A stretch of DNA of 64,000 nt, from contig NZ_JAZHRR010000001.1 in the NCBI RefSeq assembly GCF_036924515.1, forward strand, positions 1,459,001 through 1,523,000, written 5' to 3'. Numbering within the stretch: the stretch's first letter is position 1; each line of letters begins with the position of its first letter. Positions 37,516 to 46,572 of this stretch are shown one piece after another. A program made the position numbers and the translations under genes. The DNA comes from Bradyrhizobium sp. AZCC 1610. Lineage in GTDB: Bacteria > Pseudomonadota > Alphaproteobacteria > Rhizobiales > Xanthobacteraceae. The notes beneath the pieces are model-generated. The model saw only the letters and a list, made by a program, of their open reading frames with translations. It was not told where the DNA came from and did no database searches.

Positions 37516-38454
37516 ATGGCCGCGCCGGCCTATCCGCGCGACTTCCGCGGCTACGGGCGCAACCCGCCCGATCCCAGGTGGCCCGGCAACGCGCGGGTCG
37601 CGGTCCAGTTCGTGGTGAATTTCGAGGAAGGCGGCGAGAACAATATTCTCGACGGCGATCGCGCCTCGGAAGCTTTTTTGTCCGATGTAATGGGTGCACA
37701 GCCCTGGCCCGGCCAGCGCCACGCCAATATCGAATCGATGTTCGAATATGGCTCGCGCGCCGGCTTCTGGCGGCTGTGGCGGACCTTCACCGAACGCAAT
37801 TTGCCGGTGACCGTGTTCGGCGTCGCGATGGCGTTGAAGCGAAATCCTGATGTGGTCGCCGCCATGAAGGAGGCCGGCTGGGACATCGCCAGCCACAGCC
37901 TGAAATGGATCGAGCACAAGGACATGTCGGAAACCGAGGAGCGCGCCGAGATCGCGGCGGCGATCCGCGTCCACACCGAGGCCACCGGCGTGCCCCCGCT
38001 CGGCTGGTACACGGGGCGCTCCTCGATCAACACGCTGCGGCTTTTGATGGAAGCCGGCGGTTTGCTTTATCTCTGCGACTCCTACGCGGACGACCTGCCA
38101 TACTGGATCAAGGCGCGCGGGTCGAAGCCGCACCTGGTCATTCCCTATACGCTCGATGCCAACGACATGCGCTTTATCAACCCACAGGGATTCGGCGGCG
38201 GGGACGAATTCTTCACCTACCTCAAGGACAGCTTTGACGTCCTTTACAGGGAAGGCGAAACAGCGCCGAAGATGATGTCGGTCGGCCTGCATTGCCGGGT
38301 CGTCGGCCGTCCCGGCCGCGCGGCGGCGCTGATCCGCTTCCTCGACTACATCGGACAGCACGAGCGGGTCTGGGTGCCGACGCGGCTACAGATCGCGCAG
38401 CACTGGCACGCCAATCTGGCGCATCTCGCTGACGACGCTTTCGACATTGGATGA
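37516..38454 (+). CDS. PuuE-like allantoinase / polysaccharide-deacetylase-fold amidohydrolase
   Basis: 312-residue NodB-fold hydrolase. The early FVVNFEEGGE block is typical of PuuE allantoinases and related cytosolic ureide hydrolases. The ASHSLKWIEHKDMS block supplies metal-side histidines. It has no signal peptide, which excludes a cell-wall deacetylase. ATG 37516 lies three bases after the DUF3830 stop. With the M20 amidohydrolase next door it could open a cyclic ureide and pass on a carbamoyl acid; the precise substrate is unknown. Confidence 0.85.
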   Translation: MAAPAYPRDFRGYGRNPPDPRWPGNARVAVQFVVNFEEGGENNILDGDRASEAFLSDVMGAQPWPGQRHANIESMFEYGSRAGFWRLWRTFTERNLPVTVFGVAMALKRNPDVVAAMKEAGWDIASHSLKWIEHKDMSETEERAEIAAAIRVHTEATGVPPLGWYTGRSSINTLRLLMEAGGLLYLCDSYADDLPYWIKARGSKPHLVIPYTLDANDMRFINPQGFGGGDEFFTYLKDSFDVLYREGETAPKMMSVGLHCRVVGRPGRAAALIRFLDYIGQHERVWVPTRLQIAQHWHANLAHLADDAFDIG

Positions 38455-38458
38455 AGCA

Positions 38459-39718
38459 ATGCTCGGCGATGAAATCGTAAGCCGGATCAACCAGCTCGGG
38501 ACAATTTCCGAGACGGGCGAGCATCTGGCGCGGATCTTCCTTTCGCCTGAACATCGCATCGCGGCGGATCTCATTCTGTCGTGGATGAGAGATGCCGGCA
38601 TGGCTGCACATCTCGACGCCATCGGCAATGTCTGCTGCCGCTATGAGGGCGAACGTCCCGGGTTGCCCTGCCTGATGCTGGGTTCGCATTACGACACCGT
38701 GCGCGACGCCGGCAAGTGGGACGGTCCGCTCGGCGTGATTACGGCGATCTCCTGCGTCGCCGACCTGAACCGGCGGGGCGTGCGGATGCCGTTTGCGATC
38801 GAAGTCGTCGGTTTCGCCGACGAGGAGGGCGTGCGCTTCGCCTCCACGCTGCTCGGCAGCCGGGCGATCGCCGGAACCTTTGACGAAAGCGTGCTCAACG
38901 CGCGCGATTCAAGCGGCCTCACCATGCGCGAGGCCATGGTGCAGTTTGGGCTGGACCCCGGCCAGATCGGTACGGCCGCGAGGACGCGCCGCGAACTGCA
39001 CGCCTATGTCGAGCTGCATATCGAGCAGGGGCCGGTGCTGGAGCAGCAGAACCTTGCCGTCGGCGTGGTGACGGCGATATCAGGCGCCACCCGGCTGGCG
39101 GCGAACCTCTCGGGCATGGCGGGACACGCCGGCACGGTGCCGATGGCGATGCGGCGCGACGCGCTGGCGGGCGCCGCCGAATGCATCGTCGCAGTCGAGC
39201 AGTTCTGCAAGGCCGACGGTGCAGGCCTGGTCGGCACCGTCGGCGTCATCAGCGCGATGCCGGGCGCGACCAACGTCATTCCCGGTCGGGCATCGTTCAC
39301 GCTCGACATCCGTGCGCCGACTGATCCGCACCGCAAGCAGGCCGTCGCCGAGATCGTGCGGCAGATCGAGGTGATTGCGAAACGGCGTGAACTCTCGTTG
39401 CAGATCGACGTCACCCACGAAAACCGTACCGTGCCCTGCGCCCCATGGCTGAAAACGCAAGTGGCAGAAGCCGTTGCTGCCGAAAATTATCCCGTGTTCG
39501 AACTGCCGAGCGGGGCGGGACATGACGGCATGGCGATGATCGATATATCAGACGTCGCCATGCTGTTCGTTCGCTGCCGCGGCGGCATCAGCCATAATCC
39601 GGCCGAGCATGTCGAACTTGCCGATGTCGATGCCGGCGCGCGCGTGCTGCTGCGGCTGATCGAGAATTTCCGGCCGGGGAGTCAAACAAGGGAAGCGGGT
39701 GGGGCGGGGCAAGCGTAG
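38459..39718 (+). CDS. M20 Zn-dependent amidohydrolase (allantoate / N-carbamoyl amino acid hydrolase type)
   Basis: About 419 residues. Metal ligands are visible in GSHYDTV, DGPLG, ADEEGVRF and ELHIEQGP; the dimerisation-domain block SGMAGHAGTVPM and the final histidine in GGISHNPAEHV complete the site. The family includes allantoate amidohydrolase, ureidoglycine hydrolase and L-N-carbamoylases. I chose ATG 38459; a TTG at 38447 overlapping the previous stop is an alternative. It is the last gene of the operon, consistent with the second hydrolysis after the PuuE-like enzyme. Confidence 0.88.
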   Translation: MLGDEIVSRINQLGTISETGEHLARIFLSPEHRIAADLILSWMRDAGMAAHLDAIGNVCCRYEGERPGLPCLMLGSHYDTVRDAGKWDGPLGVITAISCVADLNRRGVRMPFAIEVVGFADEEGVRFASTLLGSRAIAGTFDESVLNARDSSGLTMREAMVQFGLDPGQIGTAARTRRELHAYVELHIEQGPVLEQQNLAVGVVTAISGATRLAANLSGMAGHAGTVPMAMRRDALAGAAECIVAVEQFCKADGAGLVGTVGVISAMPGATNVIPGRASFTLDIRAPTDPHRKQAVAEIVRQIEVIAKRRELSLQIDVTHENRTVPCAPWLKTQVAEAVAAENYPVFELPSGAGHDGMAMIDISDVAMLFVRCRGGISHNPAEHVELADVDAGARVLLRLIENFRPGSQTREAGGAGQA

Positions 39719-39870
39719 CTGTTGGCTTGCAGCGGGTCATGCTCAAATGCCAAGATCGAACAACATGACAATTCGATGACAAATCACCGCGCTTTGACGG
39801 AGAGACGAATCAATCGTGTTTGGGTACCAACGCGTGACCTCGAAGCCTCGGACACCGATCATCCAAGCCT

Positions 39871-41241
39871 ATGAATAGTGATATTTCATTTCCGTCACAT
39901 CGCGAATACCGATTTTATCAGGGACTGTTTGCGAGCTGCATCGCCAACGTTATTCAGGGCGTCAATTTTCTCAGCGACCGGTTCCTGAGAAAGGCGCATC
40001 GCCTGTCGCTGGGAATCGATGAGCTGTACCGGCACGCGGTCGACAGCGCATTTTCTCCGCAGGAAGCCTTTCTCGTCACGGGGGCGCCGCACGCAACTGC
40101 CTATTATCCGCGGGACTTTGCCTGGTTTTATCCCGATGTTCTCGATCCCGAGACCATCATGGATTCCGAGGATGCCGTCCGCCGGGTTCGGTTGCTCGAA
40201 AAAAGCGTCCGGCTGATGCTGGAAGCCGTTCGCTCCAATGTCGTCACGACGACCATTATTCCTGCCGGAGGCGACCGGTATATCGGCGTCGACTACTTCT
40301 CACTGCCGTCGGATACGCTGTTGGGCATCCTCGCAGGTCTGCAGCAAATCATCGACGCGGATCAAAGGCAATCTTCCTATCTGGCGATGTCGCAAGGCGC
40401 GCATGCCGGCCGTCTGTTGCTTGCCGAGTATCGCGGGGATCTGAAGAAGGCGATACTTCAACTTGCGGAAGCGTTGGAGCCGTTCGAGGAGGGCGGCGTC
40501 ACGGCTTTGCTGTGTGACGTAACCGCACCGCGTTCCGCGGCAACCGATACCCGCGCCGAACGCAGGCGTTTTGTCACCAATGCATGCGTTTACGCGACTT
40601 TTCTGCGCGGGATAAAACTCGGGGTGATTGATCGGATCGAGCTGGAAGCCGTGCTCGGACGCGAACTCCCGCAATACAAAAAGGAGCTGCTCCGGTTGTT
40701 CGGCAGGCCCGGCTACGTCAGGCATGCCTTGCACGCCGCCAGCGAGCCGCCGGCGTCTTCCATTGCGCTCGATTTCGTCAACGTGCACCAGGGATTTTGG
40801 GACTTGAGTGACGATGCCGAGCGCGCATTGTTCGCGGCAACGACGGATTTGATACTCGCCGAACCGCGATTTCGGATACCTGATACGTCTCACTTTCTGG
40901 TATCCGTGGATAATCCGCTGAACAAGATGATCCACAAGATTGCAGCGCCCGCCTACCAGGGACGTTCGTCCTGGCCGACGTTTAACGTCGAATTCGCCGA
41001 TCGCATGCTGGAGTACGATGAACACTCCGGCACGCATAGATACAGGTCCTGCGCGCAGGACATTTTGCGCGATATTCGTACCGCGACTGAAACGCACGGC
41101 GGATATCAGGAGCTGTTATCCGAAAACGGTCAGAAATATCGCACATGGGCCTATCAGGGCGCGGTCGCTCACTCCTGGTTTCCGCGTTTTCTGTCGGTCT
41201 GGCGGCGGGCATTCGGGACCCCGCTGCTTAACGGGAATTAG
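39871..41241 (+). CDS. hypothetical protein, possibly an alpha/alpha-barrel glycosidase-like fold
   Basis: 456 residues; I do not recognise the family with confidence. It lacks a signal peptide and membrane helices. Aromatic-acidic blocks such as YYPRDFAWFYPDVLDP and the C-terminal GGYQELLSENG ... YRTWAYQGAVAHSWFP recall six-hairpin (alpha/alpha) glycosidases and glycogen-debranching-like proteins, but that is a guess from pattern. It stands alone between the ureide operon and a secreted NTF2-like gene, with 150 bases upstream. Confidence 0.6.
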   Translation: MNSDISFPSHREYRFYQGLFASCIANVIQGVNFLSDRFLRKAHRLSLGIDELYRHAVDSAFSPQEAFLVTGAPHATAYYPRDFAWFYPDVLDPETIMDSEDAVRRVRLLEKSVRLMLEAVRSNVVTTTIIPAGGDRYIGVDYFSLPSDTLLGILAGLQQIIDADQRQSSYLAMSQGAHAGRLLLAEYRGDLKKAILQLAEALEPFEEGGVTALLCDVTAPRSAATDTRAERRRFVTNACVYATFLRGIKLGVIDRIELEAVLGRELPQYKKELLRLFGRPGYVRHALHAASEPPASSIALDFVNVHQGFWDLSDDAERALFAATTDLILAEPRFRIPDTSHFLVSVDNPLNKMIHKIAAPAYQGRSSWPTFNVEFADRMLEYDEHSGTHRYRSCAQDILRDIRTATETHGGYQELLSENGQKYRTWAYQGAVAHSWFPRFLSVWRRAFGTPLLNGN

Positions 41242-41336
41242 AGCGTCGCTGTTCTTCTATCCGGGAGTTCCGGAGCCGACTGCAATCCCGACCCAAAGTG
41301 CGATGCCTGATCGAGATGGCAACGAACCGCGAAGCG

Positions 41337-41885
41337 TTACCGCCCGTCGAGATTTGCGCCGCGGGCCAGCGCGGCCGCGGTCTCAAGCCCGACGTGGCGC
41401 ACGAGCGGATCGGCATGGCGATGGACCAGCCACCATTGCCCGCCTTGCCTGCGATAGACTTGCGTCACACGCAGCGACCAATCCTGGTCCGGCAAACCGC
41501 CGACTTCGCCGTGCTCACGCTCAATCATCGCAAGAACGACCAGATCGTCAGACGCATAGGACTGTACGAGTTCGAGCTTGGCGTCGCCATTCCTGAAGTA
41601 GCTCGCGAGCCGCGCCAGCCGTTCGGGACTCATATCGAAGCCGCGGCTGGCTTCACCGCCAAACGGCTGCATCAGCGTAAAGTCTCCTGCGATCCGCACC
41701 AGGCCGGACCACGTGTCCATGTCGCCACGCATGAAAGCCGAAGCCTGGGCCTCGGTCTTCCTGACGAGATCGGCAAGTTCCTGCTCCGAACGTGCCGGCG
41801 TTGGCTCCTGTGCGGCGCTGGCCGACAGCGGCATCGCGAGTGCGGCCTTCAGCGCCAAACGTCTCCAGCGGTTCGATTTGAACAT
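41337..41885 (-). CDS. secreted SnoaL/NTF2-like (DUF4440-type) protein
   Basis: 182 residues with a signal peptide (RRLALKAALAMPLSASA). The rest resembles the NTF2-like cone fold: an N-terminal helix with AFMRGDMDTWSGLV, beta strands, and WSLRVTQVYRRQGGQWWLVHRHAD at the end. Proteins of this fold are often small-molecule isomerases or binding proteins; no function can be assigned. It is divergent from a LysR gene 99 bases away and may be its target. Confidence 0.75.
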   Translation of the reverse strand: MFKSNRWRRLALKAALAMPLSASAAQEPTPARSEQELADLVRKTEAQASAFMRGDMDTWSGLVRIAGDFTLMQPFGGEASRGFDMSPERLARLASYFRNGDAKLELVQSYASDDLVVLAMIEREHGEVGGLPDQDWSLRVTQVYRRQGGQWWLVHRHADPLVRHVGLETAAALARGANLDGR

Positions 41886-41946
41886 TTCGGTGTCTTTCCA
41901 TTCGGGTTGGGCCGGCGACTAACCGGCGGTGCTACCCAAATCCCAT

Positions 41947-41961
41947 TTCAATCATGATGAA
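41947..41961. promoter_or_regulatory. possible LysR box
   Basis: TTCA-N7-TGAA inverted repeat containing T-N11-A geometry (T41948, A41960) in the divergent interval between the NTF2-like and LysR genes. This is the usual kind of position for LysR autoregulation. Short, so modest support. Confidence 0.35.
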
Positions 41962-41984
41962 TCCAGTGATATGATTTCAGCATT

Positions 41985-42983
41985 ATGCTGAACCAAACTG
42001 ACCTTTCCCGGATTGATCTCAACCTTCTCGTGCTGTTCGAGATCGTCTTTCAAGAGCGGCATGTCGGCCGGTCGGCGGAGCGGCTGCATCTTTCGCCGTC
42101 CGCCATCAGCCATGGCCTTGGCCGCCTGCGCACGCTGCTCGGCGATCCCTTGTTCCTCAAGACCCCGAAAGGCGTCGTTCCGACGGAGCACGCCCTCCAG
42201 CTCGCGACATCGGTAGCGGAAATTCTTGCACGTATTCGCGGGGTCGTTTCGTCGGCGACGCCGTTCGATCCGCGCCACTCGACGCGCCGCTTCATCATCG
42301 GCGCGCCGGATGGAATTTCGTCGGTCATCCTGCCTTCGCTGTTGGAGACGTTGCGGGAGGTGGCGCCGGGCGTCGACGTGGGTATCCGGCAGCTACTACC
42401 GACGCAAGGCTTCACGGCTATTAACCTTGCGTGGAAGGACGCGTTGAAGGAGCTCGAAGACCGGACGATGGATATCGCGATCATTCCCTTCGACGATATT
42501 CCGGTCCGTTTCCATAAACAGACGCTCTATGAGGAAGAGTTCGTCATTGCCGTTAGAAAGGAGCATTCGTTCCAGCGTAATCCGACCCTCAAGCGCTACT
42601 GCGAGATGGAGCATCTCGTCGTTTCGCATACCGGTGACGCTTCCGGGTTCGTGGACGCTGAACTCGCCAAGAAAGGCTTGGCACGGCGTGTTGCCCTGAC
42701 CGTACCGAATTTCATTTTCGCGCTGTCGGTGCTGGCCGAAACCGAGATGGTCTCCGCGCTGCCGCGACGGTTCGTGGAGATCCATGGCGAGCGCTTCAAT
42801 GTCTTCCCGGTCAAGGCGCCGCTGTCGCTGCCGCGCTTCTCGATCAATGCCGTTCTTCCAAAAGTGGCGATGATGGATGCGGGGCTTGCCTGGCTGGTCC
42901 AGTTGTTGGGACAGGTGCGAACAGGAAGCGGCGGATCATCAGTTCCTCGATCGGGCAAACGGAATCGCGGCATGCACAGCTAA
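41985..42983 (+). CDS. LysR-family regulator
   Basis: 332 residues. The N-terminal helix-turn-helix (ERHVGRSAERLHLSPSAISHGLGRLR) begins near residue 25 and is followed by a full effector domain. The DNA-binding domain starting DLNLLVLFEIVF is of the NodD-like subgroup. The C-terminus past the effector domain (about 20 residues, Gly/Ser/Arg-rich) looks non-conserved. It is divergent from the secreted NTF2-like gene. The inducer is unknown. Confidence 0.88.
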   Translation: MLNQTDLSRIDLNLLVLFEIVFQERHVGRSAERLHLSPSAISHGLGRLRTLLGDPLFLKTPKGVVPTEHALQLATSVAEILARIRGVVSSATPFDPRHSTRRFIIGAPDGISSVILPSLLETLREVAPGVDVGIRQLLPTQGFTAINLAWKDALKELEDRTMDIAIIPFDDIPVRFHKQTLYEEEFVIAVRKEHSFQRNPTLKRYCEMEHLVVSHTGDASGFVDAELAKKGLARRVALTVPNFIFALSVLAETEMVSALPRRFVEIHGERFNVFPVKAPLSLPRFSINAVLPKVAMMDAGLAWLVQLLGQVRTGSGGSSVPRSGKRNRGMHS

Positions 42984-43088
42984 TGAGCAACTGCCCGCCC
43001 GCGATGCGTTTGATGAAGGCGCGCGGAGTTCGGCGTCGGGCAATAACAGTCTGACAATACAATTGATTTTTTTTGAAGCCGTCGCATG

Positions 43089-43110
43089 ATGCCATTGTAC
43101 ACAATGGCAT
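43089..43110. promoter_or_regulatory. 22-bp palindrome upstream of the biuret-hydrolase-like operon
   Basis: Ten-base arms ATGCCATTGT and ACAATGGCAT flank a two-base centre, 53 bases before the amidohydrolase ATG. The core resembles FadR/GntR-family operators (TTGT..ACAA). No GntR gene is adjacent; the nearest regulator is the LysR gene just upstream. Confidence 0.6.
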
Positions 43111-43162
43111 GCGCCTTGCTTGACTTACCCCGGACAGTTCTCTCGTTCGGGGCGCATACGTC

Positions 43163-43873
43163 ATGGCGAACTCAAGAAAGCTCGTAGCGGAGCCGGAGCC
43201 GATCGAGCTCGACTGGGCGGCGACCGGGCTTCTCATCATCGACATGCAGCGCGATTTCATGGAGCCGGGTGGCTTCGGCGAGACGCTCGGCAATGACGTC
43301 AGCCAGCTTGCGCGGGCGGTAAAGCCGATCACCGCGGTGCTGGATGCGGCGCGCGCGGCCGGCATGTTGGTCATTCACACCCGCGAGGGCCATTTGCCCG
43401 ATCTGTCGGACGCGCCGCCGGCCAAGGTCGAGCGCGGCGCGCCATCCTTGCGCATCGGCGATCCCGGGCCGATGGGGCGCATTCTCATTCGCGGCGAGGC
43501 CGGCCACGACATCATTCCCGAACTCTATCCGCTCGACAGCGAGATCGTGATCGACAAGCCCGGCAAGGGTGCATTCTACGCCACAGAGCTTAGTGACGTT
43601 CTGCAGCGCTATGGCATCGAGAATTTGCTGGTCTGCGGCGTCACCACCGAAGTCTGCGTCAACACCACGGTGCGCGAGGCCAATGACCGCGGCTATCGCT
43701 GCGTGGTGTTAGCAGATGGCTGCGCATCCTACTTTCCCGAGTTTCACGAGATGGGCCTGAAGATGATCAAGGCCCAGGGCGGCATCTTCGGCTGGGTCTC
43801 GGACTCGGCCGCGGTGCTGGACGCACTTTTACCGGAGATTCCAAGAACGGCAGTAGCGGGGGGATTACGATGA
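43163..43873 (+). CDS. isochorismatase-family cysteine hydrolase (biuret amidohydrolase-like)
   Basis: 236 residues with the complete Asp-Lys-Cys triad: D27 in [11 protein letters not shown]135 in DKPGKGAF and C165 in [11 protein letters not shown]. The stretch [11 protein letters not shown] followed by GHDIIPEL resembles biuret hydrolases (BiuH) and ureidoacrylate amidohydrolases. Its TGA overlaps the start of a purine-permease-like gene, indicating uptake and hydrolysis of a nitrogen-rich amide. A strong palindrome upstream suggests tight control. Biuret versus another ureide cannot be decided here. Confidence 0.85.
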   Translation: MANSRKLVAEPEPIELDWAATGLLIIDMQRDFMEPGGFGETLGNDVSQLARAVKPITAVLDAARAAGMLVIHTREGHLPDLSDAPPAKVERGAPSLRIGDPGPMGRILIRGEAGHDIIPELYPLDSEIVIDKPGKGAFYATELSDVLQRYGIENLLVCGVTTEVCVNTTVREANDRGYRCVVLADGCASYFPEFHEMGLKMIKAQGGIFGWVSDSAAVLDALLPEIPRTAVAGGLR

Positions 43874-45510
43874 GCATGGGCACGACGGGGACTGCAGGTA
43901 CTTCAGGATTCAAGCCGGCCTTGTGGACGCCGGGCGACTGGAACGCGTTGTTCGGTTTTGGCACCAACATTCTCGTCAACATGCTGGTGCTGACCGGCCT
44001 GTTGCGCTTCGTGCTGAAGATGCCTGATAGCATCGTGTTCGGCCGCATCCTGCCGGCGCTCGGCCTGATGATGTGCCTCTCCACCTTTTACTACGCCTAC
44101 CTCGCTTACAGGCTGGCGCAGAAGACCGGCCGCAACGACGTCTGCGCGCTGCCGTCGGGCGTCAGCGTGCCCCACATGTTCATCGTCACCTTCGTGATCA
44201 TGCTGCCGATCACTCTCAAGACCGGCGACCCCGTCAAGGGCTGGTCGGCCGGTCTCGTCTGGGTGTTCTTCCAGAGCTTTATCCTGATGATCGGCGGCTT
44301 CATCGCGCCTTATATCCGAAAGATCACCCCGCGCGCCGCGCTGCTCGGCACGCTCGCCGGCGTCTCCGTCACCTTCATCTCGATGCGCCCGGCGCTGGAG
44401 ATGTACATGACGCCGCAGATCGGGCTGGTCTGTTTTGCCATCATTCTGGTGAGCTGGTTCGGCGGCGTGAAATATTGGAGAGGCATGCCGGCCGGCCTCG
44501 TCGCCATCGCGGCCGGCATGCTCATCGCCTGGGGTTCGAACCTGTTCGGTCTCGGCCTTGGTGGGTTGAGCCTGAAGGGCGTCGGCGACGCCTTTGCGAA
44601 CTTCGGCTTCTCGGTGCCGTTACCTGCCTTCGGCCAGGTCTTCTCCGGCTTTGAATTCCTCGGCATCATTCTGGTCACGGCAATTCCGTTCGGCATCTAC
44701 GACCTCGTCGAGGCCATGGACAATGTCGAAAGCGCGGAAGCGGCCGGCGACGAATATCCGACCACGCGGGTGCTGACCGCGGACGGTGTCGTCAGCCTGA
44801 TCGGCTGCCTGATGGGCAATCCCTTCATCAACGCTGTTTACATCGGCCATCCCGGCTGGAAGGCGATGGGCGGGCGGATCGGCTATTCCGCGGCGACCGG
44901 CCTCATGGTGGTGCTGCTGTCGTGGTTCGGCATCATCTCGGTATTGCTGGCGCTGGTGCCTGTGGTCGCGATCTCGCCGATCCTGCTCTATATCGGCATG
45001 CTGATCGGCGCGCAGGCGTTCCAGGCCACGCCGGTCAAGCACGCGCCTGCGGTCGTGCTGGCATTGACGCCGCATCTCGCGGCGTGGGCGAAGCTGCAGA
45101 TCGACACCATGCTGGGATCGACGATCACGGCCGCGCAGAGCGTTGGCGGTCTGGCCGCCGACAAGGTCGACGCGGTCAAGACCGCAGCCATCGCGTCGCT
45201 GCCGCAGCAGGGCGTGCTCTATCGCGGCCTCGAAGTGATGGGCGGCGGCTCGATCCTCGCCGGCCTCGTGCTCGGCGCGATCGGCGTGTTCGTGATCGAG
45301 CGCGATTTTCTCAAAGCTTCGGCCTTTGCGCTGGCCGGCGCCGTCATGACCTATTTCGGCTTCATGCACGGCGAGGCCGTCGGCATCGGCGTCACGCCGG
45401 GCGTGGCGCTGGCCTACGTGGTGATGGCGGCCGGACTGTTCGCGCTGGCGAAGAGCAGCCCGAGCGCGAGTTACAGTTCGCAAGTGCCGGCGGCAGCACC
45501 GGCGGAGTAG
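43870..45510 (+). CDS. NCS2/uracil-xanthine-permease-like transporter
   Basis: 546 residues with about 12-14 membrane helices. The N-terminal [28 protein letters not shown] and the acidic block [25 protein letters not shown] mark the AzgA-like branch of the nucleobase family. The ATG at 43870 overlaps the hydrolase stop (ATGA), so it presumably imports that enzyme's substrate or a precursor. It is followed by a dispersed repeat and then convergent genes. Confidence 0.85.
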   Translation: MSMGTTGTAGTSGFKPALWTPGDWNALFGFGTNILVNMLVLTGLLRFVLKMPDSIVFGRILPALGLMMCLSTFYYAYLAYRLAQKTGRNDVCALPSGVSVPHMFIVTFVIMLPITLKTGDPVKGWSAGLVWVFFQSFILMIGGFIAPYIRKITPRAALLGTLAGVSVTFISMRPALEMYMTPQIGLVCFAIILVSWFGGVKYWRGMPAGLVAIAAGMLIAWGSNLFGLGLGGLSLKGVGDAFANFGFSVPLPAFGQVFSGFEFLGIILVTAIPFGIYDLVEAMDNVESAEAAGDEYPTTRVLTADGVVSLIGCLMGNPFINAVYIGHPGWKAMGGRIGYSAATGLMVVLLSWFGIISVLLALVPVVAISPILLYIGMLIGAQAFQATPVKHAPAVVLALTPHLAAWAKLQIDTMLGSTITAAQSVGGLAADKVDAVKTAAIASLPQQGVLYRGLEVMGGGSILAGLVLGAIGVFVIERDFLKASAFALAGAVMTYFGFMHGEAVGIGVTPGVALAYVVMAAGLFALAKSSPSASYSSQVPAAAPAE

Positions 45511-45522
45511 CAGGCTGTCGCA

Positions 45523-45636
45523 TTCCCCGGACGCTGCGCAGCGCGTCAGCGGTGCGCTGCAGAGCCGGGGTCCATGCCGCAGCTGGGTCCCGGCTCTGCG
45601 AAGCAGCGTTTCACGCTGCATCGCGTCCGGGACACG
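45523..45636. repeat. dispersed repeat type 2, copy 1
   Basis: About 114-bp element starting TTCCCCGGACGCTGCGCAGC and ending CGCGTCCGGGACACG, with internal CCGGGGTCCA and GGGTCCCGGCTCTGCG. Two further copies are at 48512-48626 and 62380-62506. It lies between convergent genes. Confidence 0.85.
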
Positions 45637-45644
45637 CACCATTC

Positions 45645-46499
45645 CTAGCCCTTCACGAACGCCAGCATCGTGCCGTTGCCTGCAGCCGGCGGCACCACAA
45701 CCCCGTCAGCGCTTTTCACGCCGACAGCACCCAGCGCTTTCTCCGCCGCAGCGACATCGGCCGCGATCACAAGCCCCGCGCCGCCACGCTCGGGCAGTCC
45801 CGCCAGCGGGACGTCAGGGTAGCGGGTACCGAGCTGGGTCTTTGTCAGGAATACGAAATCGGCGCGGTCGCCGCCCGAGGGAACCGCAATGACACCGTCC
45901 GGTTCGACCCTTGCCTCACGATCGATCATGCTCGCGAGTTGCGCGGCGTCGTCTGCCGGCTCCGGGGTTACGATCAGCACCTGCTTCAGGCGCTTGGCGC
46001 CATTGGCATGCTTCATCAGTTCAGGAATCCACACCGTCTCGCGCGTCTTGTGCTGGCAGGCAAAGATGCGCACGCCGCCGGGCGCTTCCGCCGTTGGCCA
46101 TTGGAAGGTCCGAAACTTCGCGGCAGACATGCTGCCATCCGGCATCGTCACCGGCCGCTCGAAGTCGGTGGGTCCAACCGGCGTATAACCGCGCGCGCGA
46201 ATTTCCTCGGCGCCTTCAGCCGAGTCCACCGCCGTGAAGGCAATGCGCTCGATCCCTTCGCCGCTCGTTTCAAGAAACGCCCGCGCCGGAGCATTATGTT
46301 CTGTCGGCGTCAGCACGCCGAGCAATTCCATATAGTCAGGGTCGAACATGATGGTGTAGTTGCCCGATCCCATATGGGCGCTGTGGGTGCCGCGCGGCGA
46401 CACCGAAAAGCCGAGCCGTTTGTAGTTTTCGGCTGATTTGTCGAGGTCCTTCACCATGACCACGGCGTGATCGATTCCGATGACGTTTTTGAGTGCCAC
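45645..46499 (-). CDS. VOC/glyoxalase-superfamily protein
   Basis: 284 residues, two fused VOC-type halves. The first begins GIDHAVVMVKDLDKSAENYKRLGF with the usual metal-side histidine and has EGIERIAFTA. The second half is less conserved. The GTG start at 46499 follows AAGGAAAC. The family covers dioxygenases, glyoxalases and resistance proteins; the substrate is unknown. It is divergent from an FAD oxidoreductase gene 73 bases away and may share its promoter region. Confidence 0.8.
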   Translation of the reverse strand: MALKNVIGIDHAVVMVKDLDKSAENYKRLGFSVSPRGTHSAHMGSGNYTIMFDPDYMELLGVLTPTEHNAPARAFLETSGEGIERIAFTAVDSAEGAEEIRARGYTPVGPTDFERPVTMPDGSMSAAKFRTFQWPTAEAPGGVRIFACQHKTRETVWIPELMKHANGAKRLKQVLIVTPEPADDAAQLASMIDREARVEPDGVIAVPSGGDRADFVFLTKTQLGTRYPDVPLAGLPERGGAGLVIAADVAAAEKALGAVGVKSADGVVVPPAAGNGTMLAFVKG

Positions 46500-46572
46500 T
46501 TCTTGTTTCCTTGGGCTTCGTTAGCGGGCTAAACTAAGCAGAACGATCAGTTGCCTGCAAGAAAGGATGCCG

